Below are positions 50,223-59,050 of a stretch of 64,000 nucleotides of DNA, one piece after another; positions within the stretch are counted from its first letter, which is position 1, and each line of letters opens with the position of its first letter. The translations under genes and the position numbers were made by a program. Below the pieces are notes generated by a model. It was not told the origin of the DNA and ran no database searches. It saw only the letters and a program-made list of their open reading frames with translations. Source of the DNA: Halobacillus campisalis. Its GTDB lineage: Bacteria > Bacillota > Bacilli > Bacillales > Halobacillaceae. The stretch covers positions 558,001-622,000 of the forward strand of contig NZ_JAPVRC010000001.1 of the NCBI RefSeq assembly GCF_030345335.1, read 5' to 3'.

Positions 50223-50295
50223 GGGTTTAATCCTCCTTATCCCATTATTTTTCCTTTGTTTTACCATCCTATTCAGTTCAAGATATAGAAACATG

Positions 50296-50324
50296 TTGAA
50301 AACAACGCGCTGCTTTGGTAAAAT
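50296..50324 (+). promoter_or_regulatory. rpsT promoter
   Basis: TTGAAA (50296-50301), 17 bases, TAAAAT (50319-50324). A 7-bp hairpin follows at about 50329-50347 in the leader. Confidence 0.8.
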
Positions 50325-50376
50325 GTCTCTTGTTCGACATGAACGAGTTTGATGTTTTTACCTAGGAGGTGAAACA

Positions 50377-50637
50377 ATGCCTAATATTAAATCAGCTAAA
50401 AAACGTGTACGTGTAAATAGCGAAGCTCGTGAACTGAACGCAGCATTCAAATCTGATATGCGTACGGCAGTTAAACGTGTGGATAAGCTAGCGTCTAACA
50501 ATGAAGCGGATCAAGCGAAAGAAGCACTTTCCACAGCTATCAAGAAAATTGACAAAGCTGTTCAACGCGGTGCCCTTCACAAAAACAACGGGAACCGTAC
50601 AAAGTCTCGCCTTTCAAAAAAAGTTAACGCTCTATAA
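50377..50637 (+). CDS. rpsT: 30S ribosomal protein S20
   Basis: An 86-residue basic ribosomal protein of the small subunit, with the typical start [14 protein letters not shown] and [15 protein letters not shown] near the end. The site AGGAGGTG precedes the ATG. It is divergent from gpr and convergent with holA. Confidence 0.98.
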   Translation: MPNIKSAKKRVRVNSEARELNAAFKSDMRTAVKRVDKLASNNEADQAKEALSTAIKKIDKAVQRGALHKNNGNRTKSRLSKKVNAL

Positions 50638-50668
50638 TTGCGATCAGTTTTTTATGACCAACACCTGC

Positions 50669-50697
50669 GATCCTTGTCAAAGGGTCGTATTTTATTG
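50669..50697 (+). terminator. Terminator of rpsT
   Basis: An 8-bp stem with one wobble (CGATCCTT with AAGGGTCG) followed by TATTTTATT, about 35 bases past the rpsT stop codon. Confidence 0.65.
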
Positions 50698-50700
50698 AAC

Positions 50701-50755
50701 AAACAGGGCTGTCCACAATAGTCTATTTCTTAGACTTTTGGGACAGCCCTGTTTT
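50701..50755. repeat. Near-perfect 55-bp palindrome resembling joined IS termini
   Basis: Arms 50701-50725 and 50731-50755 around a five-base centre; the arms begin AAACAGGGCTGTCC and end AGTCTA, and differ mainly in the middle. It could serve as a second, bidirectional terminator for rpsT and holA. The GGGCTGTCC / CCAAAAGTC pattern resembles terminal repeats of IS1182-like elements, but no transposase is present. Confidence 0.55.
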
Positions 50756-50828
50756 CTTTATACAATGAGTCTGTTAAATTTCCATTCAGTTTCAAATTAA
50801 CTCCCTTATAGGAGAGTTCTTTCTTACA

Positions 50829-51839
50829 TTAGACTGAAGAAACTTCATGACGCTTTTTAATATGGATCAATTGATATAGAAGCATTTCGAAAGCAAGTAC
50901 CTTGTCCATCCTTCCCTGCTTCATAACAAAATCAGTTTCCGCCAGCTCATTCATGATGCTGTTCAGCTCTTTCATCGAGAAAGCACGTTCCCTTTTCAAA
51001 GCCATTTTGATGACAAAGGGATGAGCTTTAACATATTCACGCATTTGATTTTGAGCGTAACCTTTTTGTTTAAGCACTTTCACCTGACTGATGATGCGAA
51101 ACTGTGAAGCTAATAAAGCCACCAATGAAATCGGCTCCTCGTTCGCTTTCAATAAATCTTTAAATAAGGTTACTGCCCTTCCTAAATCTCTTTCCATAAC
51201 GGCATCCACCATTTTCAGCCCAGAAGTTTCAGAGCTGTGTGACAATAACTCTTCAGCGAGCTCTCTTGTGACGACACCTCCCTCTTCCAAGTTCAGCGCA
51301 AGCTTTTCCATTTCCTGGCGCAGTGCCATAAGGTTCGTTCCTACTTCCTGTGCGAACAATTCGTGAATGGATTCGGGCACAGTAATATGTAAATCTTTAG
51401 CAATGGACTGAATCCATTTATCGATATCCCACTCTTTTACAGCTTGACACATTATTATTTCAGCATGTTTTTTCAGCTGCTTAAACACTTTCTTCCGTTC
51501 ATCCACTTTCTCGTAAGGTGCGATGATGATTAGTTTGCTATAATCAGCGGGATTCTCTATATACTTGAGCAGTGCATCAACATCGTGTTCAAATGGCAGT
51601 GAATCAGGCTTGGCCTTAAGAAATACAGGATTGTAGACGATGACTACTTTATTATCTCCTAGAAATGGAAAGGTTTCTGCATCCGTTATGGCATCCTCAA
51701 TCGGTGATTCTTCTAGATCATATTGCGAAATGTTAAATTCGCGGTCTTCAGGTGCCAGCGTCTTTTCAATTAATTTCTGCTTCTGCTCCTGTATTAAAAA
51801 ACTCTCAGTTCCATATAATAAATAGATCGATTTGGCCAC
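50829..51839 (-). CDS. holA: DNA polymerase III delta subunit
   Basis: Clamp-loader subunit that opens the beta clamp. The 336-residue protein (YqeN) has the usual N-terminal AAA-like domain (YLLYGTESFLIQEQ) without a Walker motif, and a C-terminal collar domain. The start is GTG at 51839 with GGAAAGGAAGG upstream. Its promoter lies inside the terminator structure at 51861-51950. Confidence 0.93.
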   Translation of the reverse strand: MAKSIYLLYGTESFLIQEQKQKLIEKTLAPEDREFNISQYDLEESPIEDAITDAETFPFLGDNKVVIVYNPVFLKAKPDSLPFEHDVDALLKYIENPADYSKLIIIAPYEKVDERKKVFKQLKKHAEIIMCQAVKEWDIDKWIQSIAKDLHITVPESIHELFAQEVGTNLMALRQEMEKLALNLEEGGVVTRELAEELLSHSSETSGLKMVDAVMERDLGRAVTLFKDLLKANEEPISLVALLASQFRIISQVKVLKQKGYAQNQMREYVKAHPFVIKMALKRERAFSMKELNSIMNELAETDFVMKQGRMDKVLAFEMLLYQLIHIKKRHEVSSV

Positions 51840-51860
51840 TTTGTCGCCTTCCTTTCCAGT

Positions 51861-51950
51861 AAAAAAAGTTGCGGTGGTGTCCCTTATAAAAGGAATTCGT
51901 GTTTTATTTTATTGCTGTTCAGCACTTCTGTCAAAATTCCACCACCGCAA
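51861..51950 (-). terminator. Terminator with long loop upstream of holA
   Basis: An 11-bp perfect stem (51869-51879 with 51940-51950) is followed on the minus strand by TTTTTTT (51861-51867). An inner GGAATT repeat (51892-51897 with 51935-51940) can shorten the loop. It would end transcripts coming from comEC. Confidence 0.65.
51906..51934 (-). promoter_or_regulatory. holA promoter
   Basis: TTGACA (51929-51934), exactly 17 bases, TAAAAT (51906-51911), within the loop of the terminator hairpin. Transcripts starting here contain only one stem arm and so escape termination. Confidence 0.75.
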
Positions 51951-52174
51951 TAATCTATATAAACGCCACCTTCACAGCCCCGGGATGCCTAGAAAGTAAA
52001 CGATGTTGTTTCCCTCATGTGTATAGTGTGACCTTTTAGAGCAGAAATATCTTTGACAACTTTATCTAGATGAGGCAATCTTATAGGCAGAAAAAGAATT
52101 TGTTCAATCTTTTCAGTTTGTGGATTTTTGATGATCAATCAATTATAATGAAAGTGGATATAGGAGGGGTAACA
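51951..52174. other. Intergenic stretch between holA promoter and yqzM
   Basis: No gene seen. It must hold the plus-strand yqzM promoter, which I cannot place with confidence. Confidence 0.4.
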
Positions 52175-52309
52175 ATGAATGAATTTAAAAAGGATATTCA
52201 ATCTAAGACGAATGACGTAATTGACTCTGGATTAGGGTTTGTTTTTTCATTTGTTTTCTTCTTCGTCATTTTTGGTATAGGCGTATTATTTTCCATCATT
52301 GGACAATAG
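52175..52309 (+). CDS. yqzM: YqzM-family small membrane protein
   Basis: A 44-residue protein: a polar start (MNEFKKDIQSKTNDVIDSG) and one membrane helix (about 20-42). YqzM lies between comEC and holA in B. subtilis as here. Function is unknown. The start follows AGGAGGGG; the longer frame from 52070 is leader. It is on the strand opposite to its neighbours. Confidence 0.8.
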   Translation: MNEFKKDIQSKTNDVIDSGLGFVFSFVFFFVIFGIGVLFSIIGQ

Positions 52310-52326
52310 TACATATTGATTGAAAT

Positions 52327-52354
52327 GGACTGCTTAGTAGCAGTCTTTTTTTAT
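52327..52354 (+). terminator. Terminator of yqzM
   Basis: GACTGCT, four-base loop, AGCAGTC, then TTTTTTT, directly after the yqzM stop codon. The T-run overlaps the end of comEC on the other strand. Confidence 0.88.
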
Positions 52355-54606
52355 TTTCTTTTCGCATTATACGGTAAATGAGTCGAAAACGTTCCACTTT
52401 CTCCGCTGAATTTATATGTGACAGCTCCATGAGTATCCGTTCTGAGTATGGTAATGTTGTGATCTTCAAGTAAACTAACCACTTCTTCATGAGGGTGACC
52501 ATAACGATTCTCTTTTCCTGCAGAGATCAGAGCAACCGACGGATTTAAACGACTCAGCCATTCTTTTGATGTCGACGTGTTGCTTCCATGATGCCCCACC
52601 TTTAACACTTCGCTTGATAACGAAGGATATCTTTCTAATATATCCTTCTCCACACTTTCAGAAATATCACCTGTAAACAACCAGGACATCCCGCCTAGTT
52701 CTACAAAAGCTATCAACGAATTTTCGTTTGGATCTGAATAGTCTTTACTGGGATGTAAAAATTGAAATGAAGTTTCTCCAAAGGTAAGACTTTGGCCCGC
52801 TTGAATCGTTTTTTCCCGCTCAATCTCTTTCTCATCATACGGATTTACAAAAACGTTTTTTACAACGAATGACTTTAATAACGCTTCCACACTGCCACTA
52901 TGATCCTGATCTTTATGCGAAATGATTATTGCATCTAATTCCGATATACCCTTTGCTTTTAAAAAAGGAGAAATGACTTGTTCAGCTATTCGGTCTTCGT
53001 TTCCAGAAAAAAATGGAGGACCAGCGGCGTCAATCATGATAACTCCCCGACGATAAGGCAATTCAATGACAAAGGCATCTCCCTGTCCAACGTCCAGCAT
53101 AGTTACATACCCTTCACTACTGAAATAAGGCTTCAATGAATAAGTGAATAGCAGCAGCACAAATAGCACTCCATAACTAAAGGCACGAGATAAACGGGCA
53201 AGAATCCAGTTCTTCATCATTAGTGTAAAAAAAATAAAACCCGCACATACCCAGACCCCTTCTATTTCTCCTACAACCCATTGAATGTTAAAGAAATCCG
53301 AATGATTCATGAGAAAGTCGAATATTGTGCTGTGCACCGAAACAAATATTTCAGATAATTCCACACCTAACAAAGGAAGGGATATAGATATAAGTACTAA
53401 TAAGATTAGTATGGGTATAATCAGCAATGAAAAATAAGGCACCAGTATGAAGTTGGCGAGGAGGGATAAAGGATTGAATTGATAGAAGTGATGAAGCTGC
53501 AAAGTGAGGATGCATAATTGACTGATCAAACTGATTTCTACAGATACTATTAACGGATGCTTCTCCTTAAAAATCGAGGTGGATAAAATCAGAGCGAAAG
53601 TTACCAGAAATGAAAATTGGAAACCGAGATTATGGATGTAATGCGGTGAAGAAAGAAGAAGAACTAAAGCGACAAAAGATATAACATCAGTTATATTGAC
53701 CCGAACCTTCATCTGAACCAAAAACAATATGACTACCGCCATTATAGACGATCGAAGAACTGAAGGTGCGGCACCGGCAATGAACGCATAGACAGGAATG
53801 ATAACGAGCAGCAGCCATCTTGACTGTTCAAGGGTGGTCACACCTGAACGATATAAAAAAAAGAACATTCCCCCTATGAATAAACCTACGTGGAGACCCG
53901 AAATAGCCAATAAATGGGAGACGTTAAAATCCCTGAACCAGTCCACCGTCTCGGGAGGCAAAAGGGTAGTATCACCAAACACAAGTGCAGAAGCCCACAT
54001 GAACGTTTGATCATTCATTGAACTCTCTACTCTCTGGATTAACTTTTGTCTAAGGTCATATGCAGTCTGAAGCACTGAGGATCCTTCACATATAATTTCA
54101 TCAGAAGTACTTAGCGTAACCTCATAGAAAATGTTCTGATGCTCTAAATACTTCTGATAATCAAACTGTCCCGGATTCCTGGCTGACTCAGGTGCTTGAT
54201 ATTCACTGAACACTATACATGAAGCTCCCAATCTTAGCTCTGAGCGCAATTGGTCATACTCACTATCGGCTTCATCATTTTTGAAGTATTGTACAATCGC
54301 TTTTTGATGACTATCAGTTATTGAGAGGGTAGTTCGAAAATATGATGGGGTTTCTGTCAGTGGCGAGGATATAGTTCCTTCTAAATTGTTTGTTGGCGGG
54401 TAGGTCGGGCCAACTTGAGGAGTGAAAAGGAAAGTGCCGAAAATGAAGAAGGAAATTAAAATCCCTCTCCAAGTCCAGGCAGTAATAAGGTAATATAACC
54501 ATGCTGTAAAAGATATTATAAAGAAGAATTGCATTTCTCTGTCGCTTATCGTAAACAACCCGCCCATGATCAACGCAAATACTATTAAGTGGAGGTTACC
54601 TCTCAT
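52351..54606 (-). CDS. comEC: ComEC/Rec2 DNA-uptake channel
   Basis: Membrane channel that imports single-stranded DNA during transformation. The 751 residues have N-terminal membrane helices around an outside OB-like domain (DUF4131), the competence domain (about 190-460: HLLAISGLHVG), and a C-terminal metallo-beta-lactamase-like domain (MLDVGQGDAF, SHKDQDHSG, KVGHHGS) that may degrade the other strand. It overlaps comEB by 11 bases. Confidence 0.94.
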   Translation of the reverse strand: MRGNLHLIVFALIMGGLFTISDREMQFFFIISFTAWLYYLITAWTWRGILISFFIFGTFLFTPQVGPTYPPTNNLEGTISSPLTETPSYFRTTLSITDSHQKAIVQYFKNDEADSEYDQLRSELRLGASCIVFSEYQAPESARNPGQFDYQKYLEHQNIFYEVTLSTSDEIICEGSSVLQTAYDLRQKLIQRVESSMNDQTFMWASALVFGDTTLLPPETVDWFRDFNVSHLLAISGLHVGLFIGGMFFFLYRSGVTTLEQSRWLLLVIIPVYAFIAGAAPSVLRSSIMAVVILFLVQMKVRVNITDVISFVALVLLLSSPHYIHNLGFQFSFLVTFALILSTSIFKEKHPLIVSVEISLISQLCILTLQLHHFYQFNPLSLLANFILVPYFSLLIIPILILLVLISISLPLLGVELSEIFVSVHSTIFDFLMNHSDFFNIQWVVGEIEGVWVCAGFIFFTLMMKNWILARLSRAFSYGVLFVLLLFTYSLKPYFSSEGYVTMLDVGQGDAFVIELPYRRGVIMIDAAGPPFFSGNEDRIAEQVISPFLKAKGISELDAIIISHKDQDHSGSVEALLKSFVVKNVFVNPYDEKEIEREKTIQAGQSLTFGETSFQFLHPSKDYSDPNENSLIAFVELGGMSWLFTGDISESVEKDILERYPSLSSEVLKVGHHGSNTSTSKEWLSRLNPSVALISAGKENRYGHPHEEVVSLLEDHNITILRTDTHGAVTYKFSGESGTFSTHLPYNAKRK

Positions 54607-55180
54607 AATTTTTTTGCAGCGGGACGTGAAAAAGATCGTTGGCCCGTTCTTTTAATACAGCCACCTTTTCCTCATCGATGTTGCTCTTTTCTAAATTTGA
54701 TATCAGTTCATCCACTAAGCTGCCTTTCTCCAACAGTTCTTCTGCCGTTCCTAAGCTATGGTCAACCTTAATCATAGCAACTCCGGCATCTTCAAACAGT
54801 TGAATAGCATATGGATGGTTGCGGTAATCTTCACTGTAATACACAGCTTTAATTCCCGCCTGAATTATGGCTTTTGTGCAGTGTAAGCAAGGAAAATGAG
54901 TGACATATATTTCAGCCCCCTCTGTCGCTACACCGAATTTGGAACATTGAAGCAATGCATTCATCTCTGCATGGATCGTGCGTACACAATGACCATCTAT
55001 GACATAACAGCCTTCATCGATACAGTGAACGCCTCCTGAGACGCTTCCGTTGTATCCACCTGCAATCATGCGTTTATCTCGTATAATAACGGCCCCTACA
55101 GCTAATCTTTCGCAAGTACTTCGTGTTTTCAATAAATAACTCTGAGCCATAAAATAATGGTCCCAAGAAATACGTTCCAT
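54596..55180 (-). CDS. comEB: dCMP/deoxycytidylate deaminase-like ComEB
   Basis: A 194-residue cytidine deaminase-fold protein; zinc site HAE (70-72) and Cys98/Cys101 (CLHC), and a second Cys/His set near residues 23-64. In B. subtilis comEB is not itself needed for transformation, and it probably deaminates dCMP. The start follows GGGGGCGG. It is the middle gene of comEA-comEB-comEC. Confidence 0.94.
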   Translation of the reverse strand: MERISWDHYFMAQSYLLKTRSTCERLAVGAVIIRDKRMIAGGYNGSVSGGVHCIDEGCYVIDGHCVRTIHAEMNALLQCSKFGVATEGAEIYVTHFPCLHCTKAIIQAGIKAVYYSEDYRNHPYAIQLFEDAGVAMIKVDHSLGTAEELLEKGSLVDELISNLEKSNIDEEKVAVLKERANDLFHVPLQKNYER

Positions 55181-55248
55181 AAAACTACCGCCCCCATCAT
55201 TAATTTATAATTTAGTTTACTCTTAGAGAAAATCGACGTCAATCAACG

Positions 55249-55881
55249 CTACGGAACTTGTATTTTTTCTTTTATTTGTTCTAGCGTTTTTTCACCTATT
55301 CCTGAAACCTCCAGAAGGTCTTCTGCATTATTAAACCATCCATTTTCTTCCCGGTATTGAACAATGGCGTCCGCTTTTGAAGGTCCTATTCCTTGTAAGA
55401 CTTGAATCTCTTCAGAGGTAGCTTGATTAATCCTGACAAGAGAATCTGACGGCTTAGAAGAACTGGAATATTCTTCCTCAACCAACTCTTCATCTGTCTC
55501 TACTCCGTTCTCTGACACTAAAATGACCATTTCATCTTGTACTTTAAGTGCGAGGTTGACGCTCGTCTCATCCGCTCTCTCTGTCATACCCCCTGCCATA
55601 TTTATAGCATCATTCACTCTGGTGCCTTGATCCATCTCATATATTCCCGGATTTACGACTTCTCCTTTGACATCAACGACAACCCATCCTGACTTAACAT
55701 CTTGGCCAGAAATTCCATCTGCTGTGGATTGCTCCTCCAACATTGGATCTGCTGAGGCTTCATCTACAATCATTGCCTCTTCTTCAGGGTTTACCCGCCA
55801 CACAATTACAAAAAAGAGCACAACAATTAAAACCCAGCCATAACGTTTTAGTAATAGCAAAATAAGCCAATCTCCTTTCAT
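55249..55881 (-). CDS. comEA: Competence DNA receptor ComEA
   Basis: Membrane-anchored DNA-binding protein that passes double-stranded DNA to ComEC. Up to 210 residues: one anchor helix (about 12-27), an acidic linker, an SLBB domain (about 65-120) and two helix-hairpin-helix motifs near the C-terminus (ILQGIGPSKADAIVQYREE, LLEVSGIGEKTLEQI). The start is doubtful: ATG 55881 has no site, while AAAGGAG lies within its first codons and would fit a TTG at 55860 (MLLLKRYGW). Confidence 0.93.
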   Translation of the reverse strand: MKGDWLILLLLKRYGWVLIVVLFFVIVWRVNPEEEAMIVDEASADPMLEEQSTADGISGQDVKSGWVVVDVKGEVVNPGIYEMDQGTRVNDAINMAGGMTERADETSVNLALKVQDEMVILVSENGVETDEELVEEEYSSSSKPSDSLVRINQATSEEIQVLQGIGPSKADAIVQYREENGWFNNAEDLLEVSGIGEKTLEQIKEKIQVP

Positions 55882-55935
55882 AATTCATTTTTCAGTGAAT
55901 AAAGTAATTAGGTAAACGATAAGGAGGAGATTTCC

Positions 55936-56739
55936 ATGCGTTATGGAATCATAGGGACAGGTAATATGGGTAGTATGCTGATTCATGCGTTGATTTCCAG
56001 CGGAGGGGTTAATGAAGAACAAGTTACGATTTATAATCGTACGAAGGATAAAGCAGAAAAATTGCAGAAAGTTTTCAATGGCTTAACAGTTGTTGAAGAT
56101 ATTGCGGAGACTGCTGCTAACAGTGATATTGTTTTCATTTGTGTGAAACCCCATCACTATAAAGATGTCCTTCAAAACTTTGTGCCAACCCCCTCCCAAT
56201 GCATAGTGTCAATCACTAGTCCCGTCTCTGTGCAGGAACTAGAGAAAGTACTGAACTGCCAAATCGTTCGTATCGTACCCTCAATCACGAATAGAGCCCA
56301 CGCCGGGGTCAGTCTATTTACATTCGGGGAACGCGTTGCCCCCACCTATCGAGCCGAACTTTTAGACACTTTTTCAAAGTTCTCTAAACCGATTGAAGTG
56401 GATGAAGAGAATATTCGTGTGGCTTCTGATATTGTTTCTTGCGGTCCAGCTTTTATTGGCTTTCTGCTCCAAAATATGATTGAAGCTGCTCAAACCGTAG
56501 GAGGGATTTCTAAAGATCAAGGAACCCAATTGGTCGAAGAAATGATTATCGGACTTGGCACGCTTTTAGATAAAAAAATATTCAGCCTTCCGGAACTTAT
56601 CGAAAAAGTTACGGTTAAAGGTGGAGTTACGGGAGAAGGGCTCGTGGCTCTGGAAGAAAATATAGATGATACGTTCATTAACATGTTTCAAGCGACTCAT
56701 TATAAACATTATCGCGATAAATTATCCATTAATTTATAG
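55936..56739 (+). CDS. comER: ComER, pyrroline-5-carboxylate reductase-like
   Basis: A 267-residue NAD(P)-binding protein (GIIGTGNMGSMLIHAL at the start) of the ProC family. It is divergent from comEA, as in B. subtilis, where it is not needed for transformation but affects sporulation and biofilm formation in some Bacillus. The start follows AAGGAGGAG. Whether it reduces pyrroline-5-carboxylate cannot be judged here. Confidence 0.92.
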   Translation: MRYGIIGTGNMGSMLIHALISSGGVNEEQVTIYNRTKDKAEKLQKVFNGLTVVEDIAETAANSDIVFICVKPHHYKDVLQNFVPTPSQCIVSITSPVSVQELEKVLNCQIVRIVPSITNRAHAGVSLFTFGERVAPTYRAELLDTFSKFSKPIEVDEENIRVASDIVSCGPAFIGFLLQNMIEAAQTVGGISKDQGTQLVEEMIIGLGTLLDKKIFSLPELIEKVTVKGGVTGEGLVALEENIDDTFINMFQATHYKHYRDKLSINL

Positions 56740-56770
56740 TATTCGACACTGAGACGGATTTTCCTGCATG

Positions 56771-56800
56771 AAAAAAGGGAGCTATATTACAGCTCCCTCT
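56771..56800. terminator. Bidirectional terminator between comER and yqeM
   Basis: GGGAGCT, seven-base loop, AGCTCCC (56777-56797), with TTTTTT on the minus-strand side and a T-rich plus-strand side. It serves the yqeG-yqeM operon and comER. Confidence 0.85.
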
Positions 56801-57530
56801 CTTTCTTGCGGCATACAAAGAAAAGCCTGTCGCCTGTTTCATTCAGTTCATTAGAAAAATCACTCGTTATACTTTCAATATCAAAACCAGCTTTATTTAG
56901 AAGCTGCTTCAAGGTTTCTGTCGAATATCCTCGTTGAAAATGAGTTTCATCAAACCTAACATGGTGACCTTCGTTATTTTGGACGAAAAACGTCAGATCA
57001 TGAACGAGGGAATATTCACTTTCACCAGGGTCACAGAACCAAATATAAGAAATTTCGTCGTACACTTCGGCAAAAGTTTGTCCATATAAATGCTGAACGA
57101 TATGTTCAACTGAGTGTACGTCAAATAAAAACAGCCCATCCGCCTTCAGAGCATCATACGCACGTATAAAAACGTCCTCAAGCTTTTTTTCATCAGTTAT
57201 ATAATTCAGTACGTCACAAAATGAAAAAACGCAGTCAAAGCCATAGAGCCCATCTAATTGCGTGATATCCTGTCGAAGCCATTGAACGGTTTTCGCATTA
57301 TCCTTTGAAGTAGCGACAGCAAGCATATCCTCAGACAGATCAACTCCTGTCATTTGATAATGACCCGCTAGACGGAGAGTGATTTCCCCGGTACCACAGC
57401 CAAGGTCAAGAATGCGATTTGTATCAGGGTGATAGGAATTAATGACTCTCTTCGTCCACGCCTCCCAATTCTCATAGGGTGCATCCTGCATGAGCCGGTC
57501 GTAGACTTCAGCTATTTGTTGATAACTCAA
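56787..57530 (-). CDS. yqeM: Class I SAM methyltransferase YqeM
   Basis: A 247-residue methyltransferase with the SAM-binding LDLGCGTGEITLRLA segment and DLSEDML. Substrate unknown. The start is TTG at 57530, overlapping the rsfS stop codon by four bases, with AGGGGATTGAAGG upstream. It is last in the operon. Confidence 0.9.
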   Translation of the reverse strand: MSYQQIAEVYDRLMQDAPYENWEAWTKRVINSYHPDTNRILDLGCGTGEITLRLAGHYQMTGVDLSEDMLAVATSKDNAKTVQWLRQDITQLDGLYGFDCVFSFCDVLNYITDEKKLEDVFIRAYDALKADGLFLFDVHSVEHIVQHLYGQTFAEVYDEISYIWFCDPGESEYSLVHDLTFFVQNNEGHHVRFDETHFQRGYSTETLKQLLNKAGFDIESITSDFSNELNETGDRLFFVCRKKEREL

Positions 57531-57880
57531 CCTTCAATCCCCTCTAAGCTTACAGTAGAAGCATCTCCCCATAAGCGTTCTAAGTTATAATAATGACGCT
57601 CATCTTTATGGAATATGTGACAAACTACACCATTCAAATCTACAAGGATCCAGCGAGCTTTATCAAATCCTTCCATCCGTTTCACTTCGATTCCATTTTC
57701 TTCTGCCTGCGCTTTTACTTCTCTGGCAATAGCCTGAACTTGACGCTCATTAGACCCTTCACAAATTAAAAAGTAATCAGCTACTAATGAAACGTCAGCC
57801 ATATCCAATACTATTATATCGTGTGCCCGCTTTTCATCGCATGCTTTAGCCGCGACGGTCACTAACTCTCTACTTTCCAT
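57527..57880 (-). CDS. rsfS: Ribosomal silencing factor RsfS
   Basis: Binds L14 on the 50S subunit and blocks subunit joining in starvation. The 117 residues show the family core DIIVLDMADVSLVADYFLI and GSNERQVQAIA. The start at 57880 follows GGGAGGAA; the frame to 57919 is upstream of that site. It follows yqeK. Confidence 0.95.
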   Translation of the reverse strand: MESRELVTVAAKACDEKRAHDIIVLDMADVSLVADYFLICEGSNERQVQAIAREVKAQAEENGIEVKRMEGFDKARWILVDLNGVVCHIFHKDERHYYNLERLWGDASTVSLEGIEG

Positions 57881-57921
57881 ATTATTCCTCCCGTTTTCAT
57901 TCAGGTTCCTTAAAAACATCC

Positions 57922-58482
57922 TTATACTAATTGATTATATGCATGAAACGTATTTGGATAAACTGAACTTTTATTTTTCATTAAAAATTGTATCGTGTTG
58001 ATCAGAGCTTGCAGACATGCCTTATCCAAGTCTTGTTCAGCTAACTCCCTTACTTCTTCGACGCCCGAAAATTTACGTCCCGGCTCGATATAATCAGCTA
58101 AAAATACGACTTTATCTAAAGTACTCATATCTTTCTTACCGCTCGTGTGACAGGCAATAGCTGATTGGACTTCCTTATCTTTAAGCTGGATTTCCTTTTC
58201 AAGCATTAAGGCCCCTACAGGACCATGCCATAGTTCATGATGATAATACAAAAGATCCTTTGGAAGTCGCTGGTCTTTTAAAATCCATTGTTTCAACTCA
58301 TCTTTACTTTTATTTTTTGCAAAATCGTGTAAAATAGCAGCTTTTTCTGTACGAGCCAGATCAGCTCCATATTTCCTGGCAAGTTCCAATGCAGTATCAG
58401 TCACTCTAATCGTATGTTCGTATCGAGACTTTTTCAAATGAGGTTTTACGAATTCCAGTAGCTGATCACGGTTTAAATTCAT
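57922..58482 (-). CDS. yqeK: HD-domain symmetrical Ap4A hydrolase YqeK
   Basis: A 186-residue HD-domain phosphohydrolase (HTIRV, AILHDFAKN, HHELWHGP, ACHTSGK) that cleaves diadenosine tetraphosphate symmetrically. The start follows AAAGGAG. It overlaps the end of nadD by 17 bases. Confidence 0.94.
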   Translation of the reverse strand: MNLNRDQLLEFVKPHLKKSRYEHTIRVTDTALELARKYGADLARTEKAAILHDFAKNKSKDELKQWILKDQRLPKDLLYYHHELWHGPVGALMLEKEIQLKDKEVQSAIACHTSGKKDMSTLDKVVFLADYIEPGRKFSGVEEVRELAEQDLDKACLQALINTIQFLMKNKSSVYPNTFHAYNQLV

Positions 58483-59038
58483 ACAAAGCGTTCTCCTTTA
58501 TAAAGTGAAAAACTCCTTCAGGAATAAGGTAACGTATTGATTTTTTATCGGTCAACCTTTGTCTTATCATAGAGGACGATATATCTATACGAGGTATTTC
58601 CACCATCTTCACATTGAAATGAGAATCGAGTGCAATCCCTTCGCGGCCGACACCTACGAACTGTACGAGTTCATTTAATTCTTCTATTTTGTGCCAGCGG
58701 TCTAAATACTGGACCATATCGCCGCCGATAATAAAACAAAACTCGTCTGAAGGGTATTCTTTCAATAGGCTTTTCATCGTATCAATTGTATAAGACTTGC
58801 CTTCACGATTCAGTTCAATTTCAGAAACGGAAAAGTGAGGGTTTCCTTCAGTGGCTTTCTTCACCATTTGCAAGCGATCCTCTGCTGATACCGCAGCTTC
58901 TTGTTTATGGGGTGGAAGATGGGAAGGAATGAACCAGACCTCATCTAATTCCAGGTTTTCCCGGATATGTTCAGCTATGATCATATGACCTAGATGGGGC
59001 GGATCAAAAGTCCCTCCTAACAATCCAATCCTTTTCAT
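58466..59038 (-). CDS. nadD: Nicotinate-nucleotide adenylyltransferase
   Basis: Makes deamido-NAD from NaMN and ATP. The 190-residue Rossmann protein has GGTFDPPHLGH (phosphate loop with HxGH) and ISSSMIRQRL near the C-terminus. The start follows AGAGGAG. In the yqeG-yqeM operon. Confidence 0.96.
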   Translation of the reverse strand: MKRIGLLGGTFDPPHLGHMIIAEHIRENLELDEVWFIPSHLPPHKQEAAVSAEDRLQMVKKATEGNPHFSVSEIELNREGKSYTIDTMKSLLKEYPSDEFCFIIGGDMVQYLDRWHKIEELNELVQFVGVGREGIALDSHFNVKMVEIPRIDISSSMIRQRLTDKKSIRYLIPEGVFHFIKENALYEFKP

Positions 59039-59050
59039 TTTAAATCTCCT

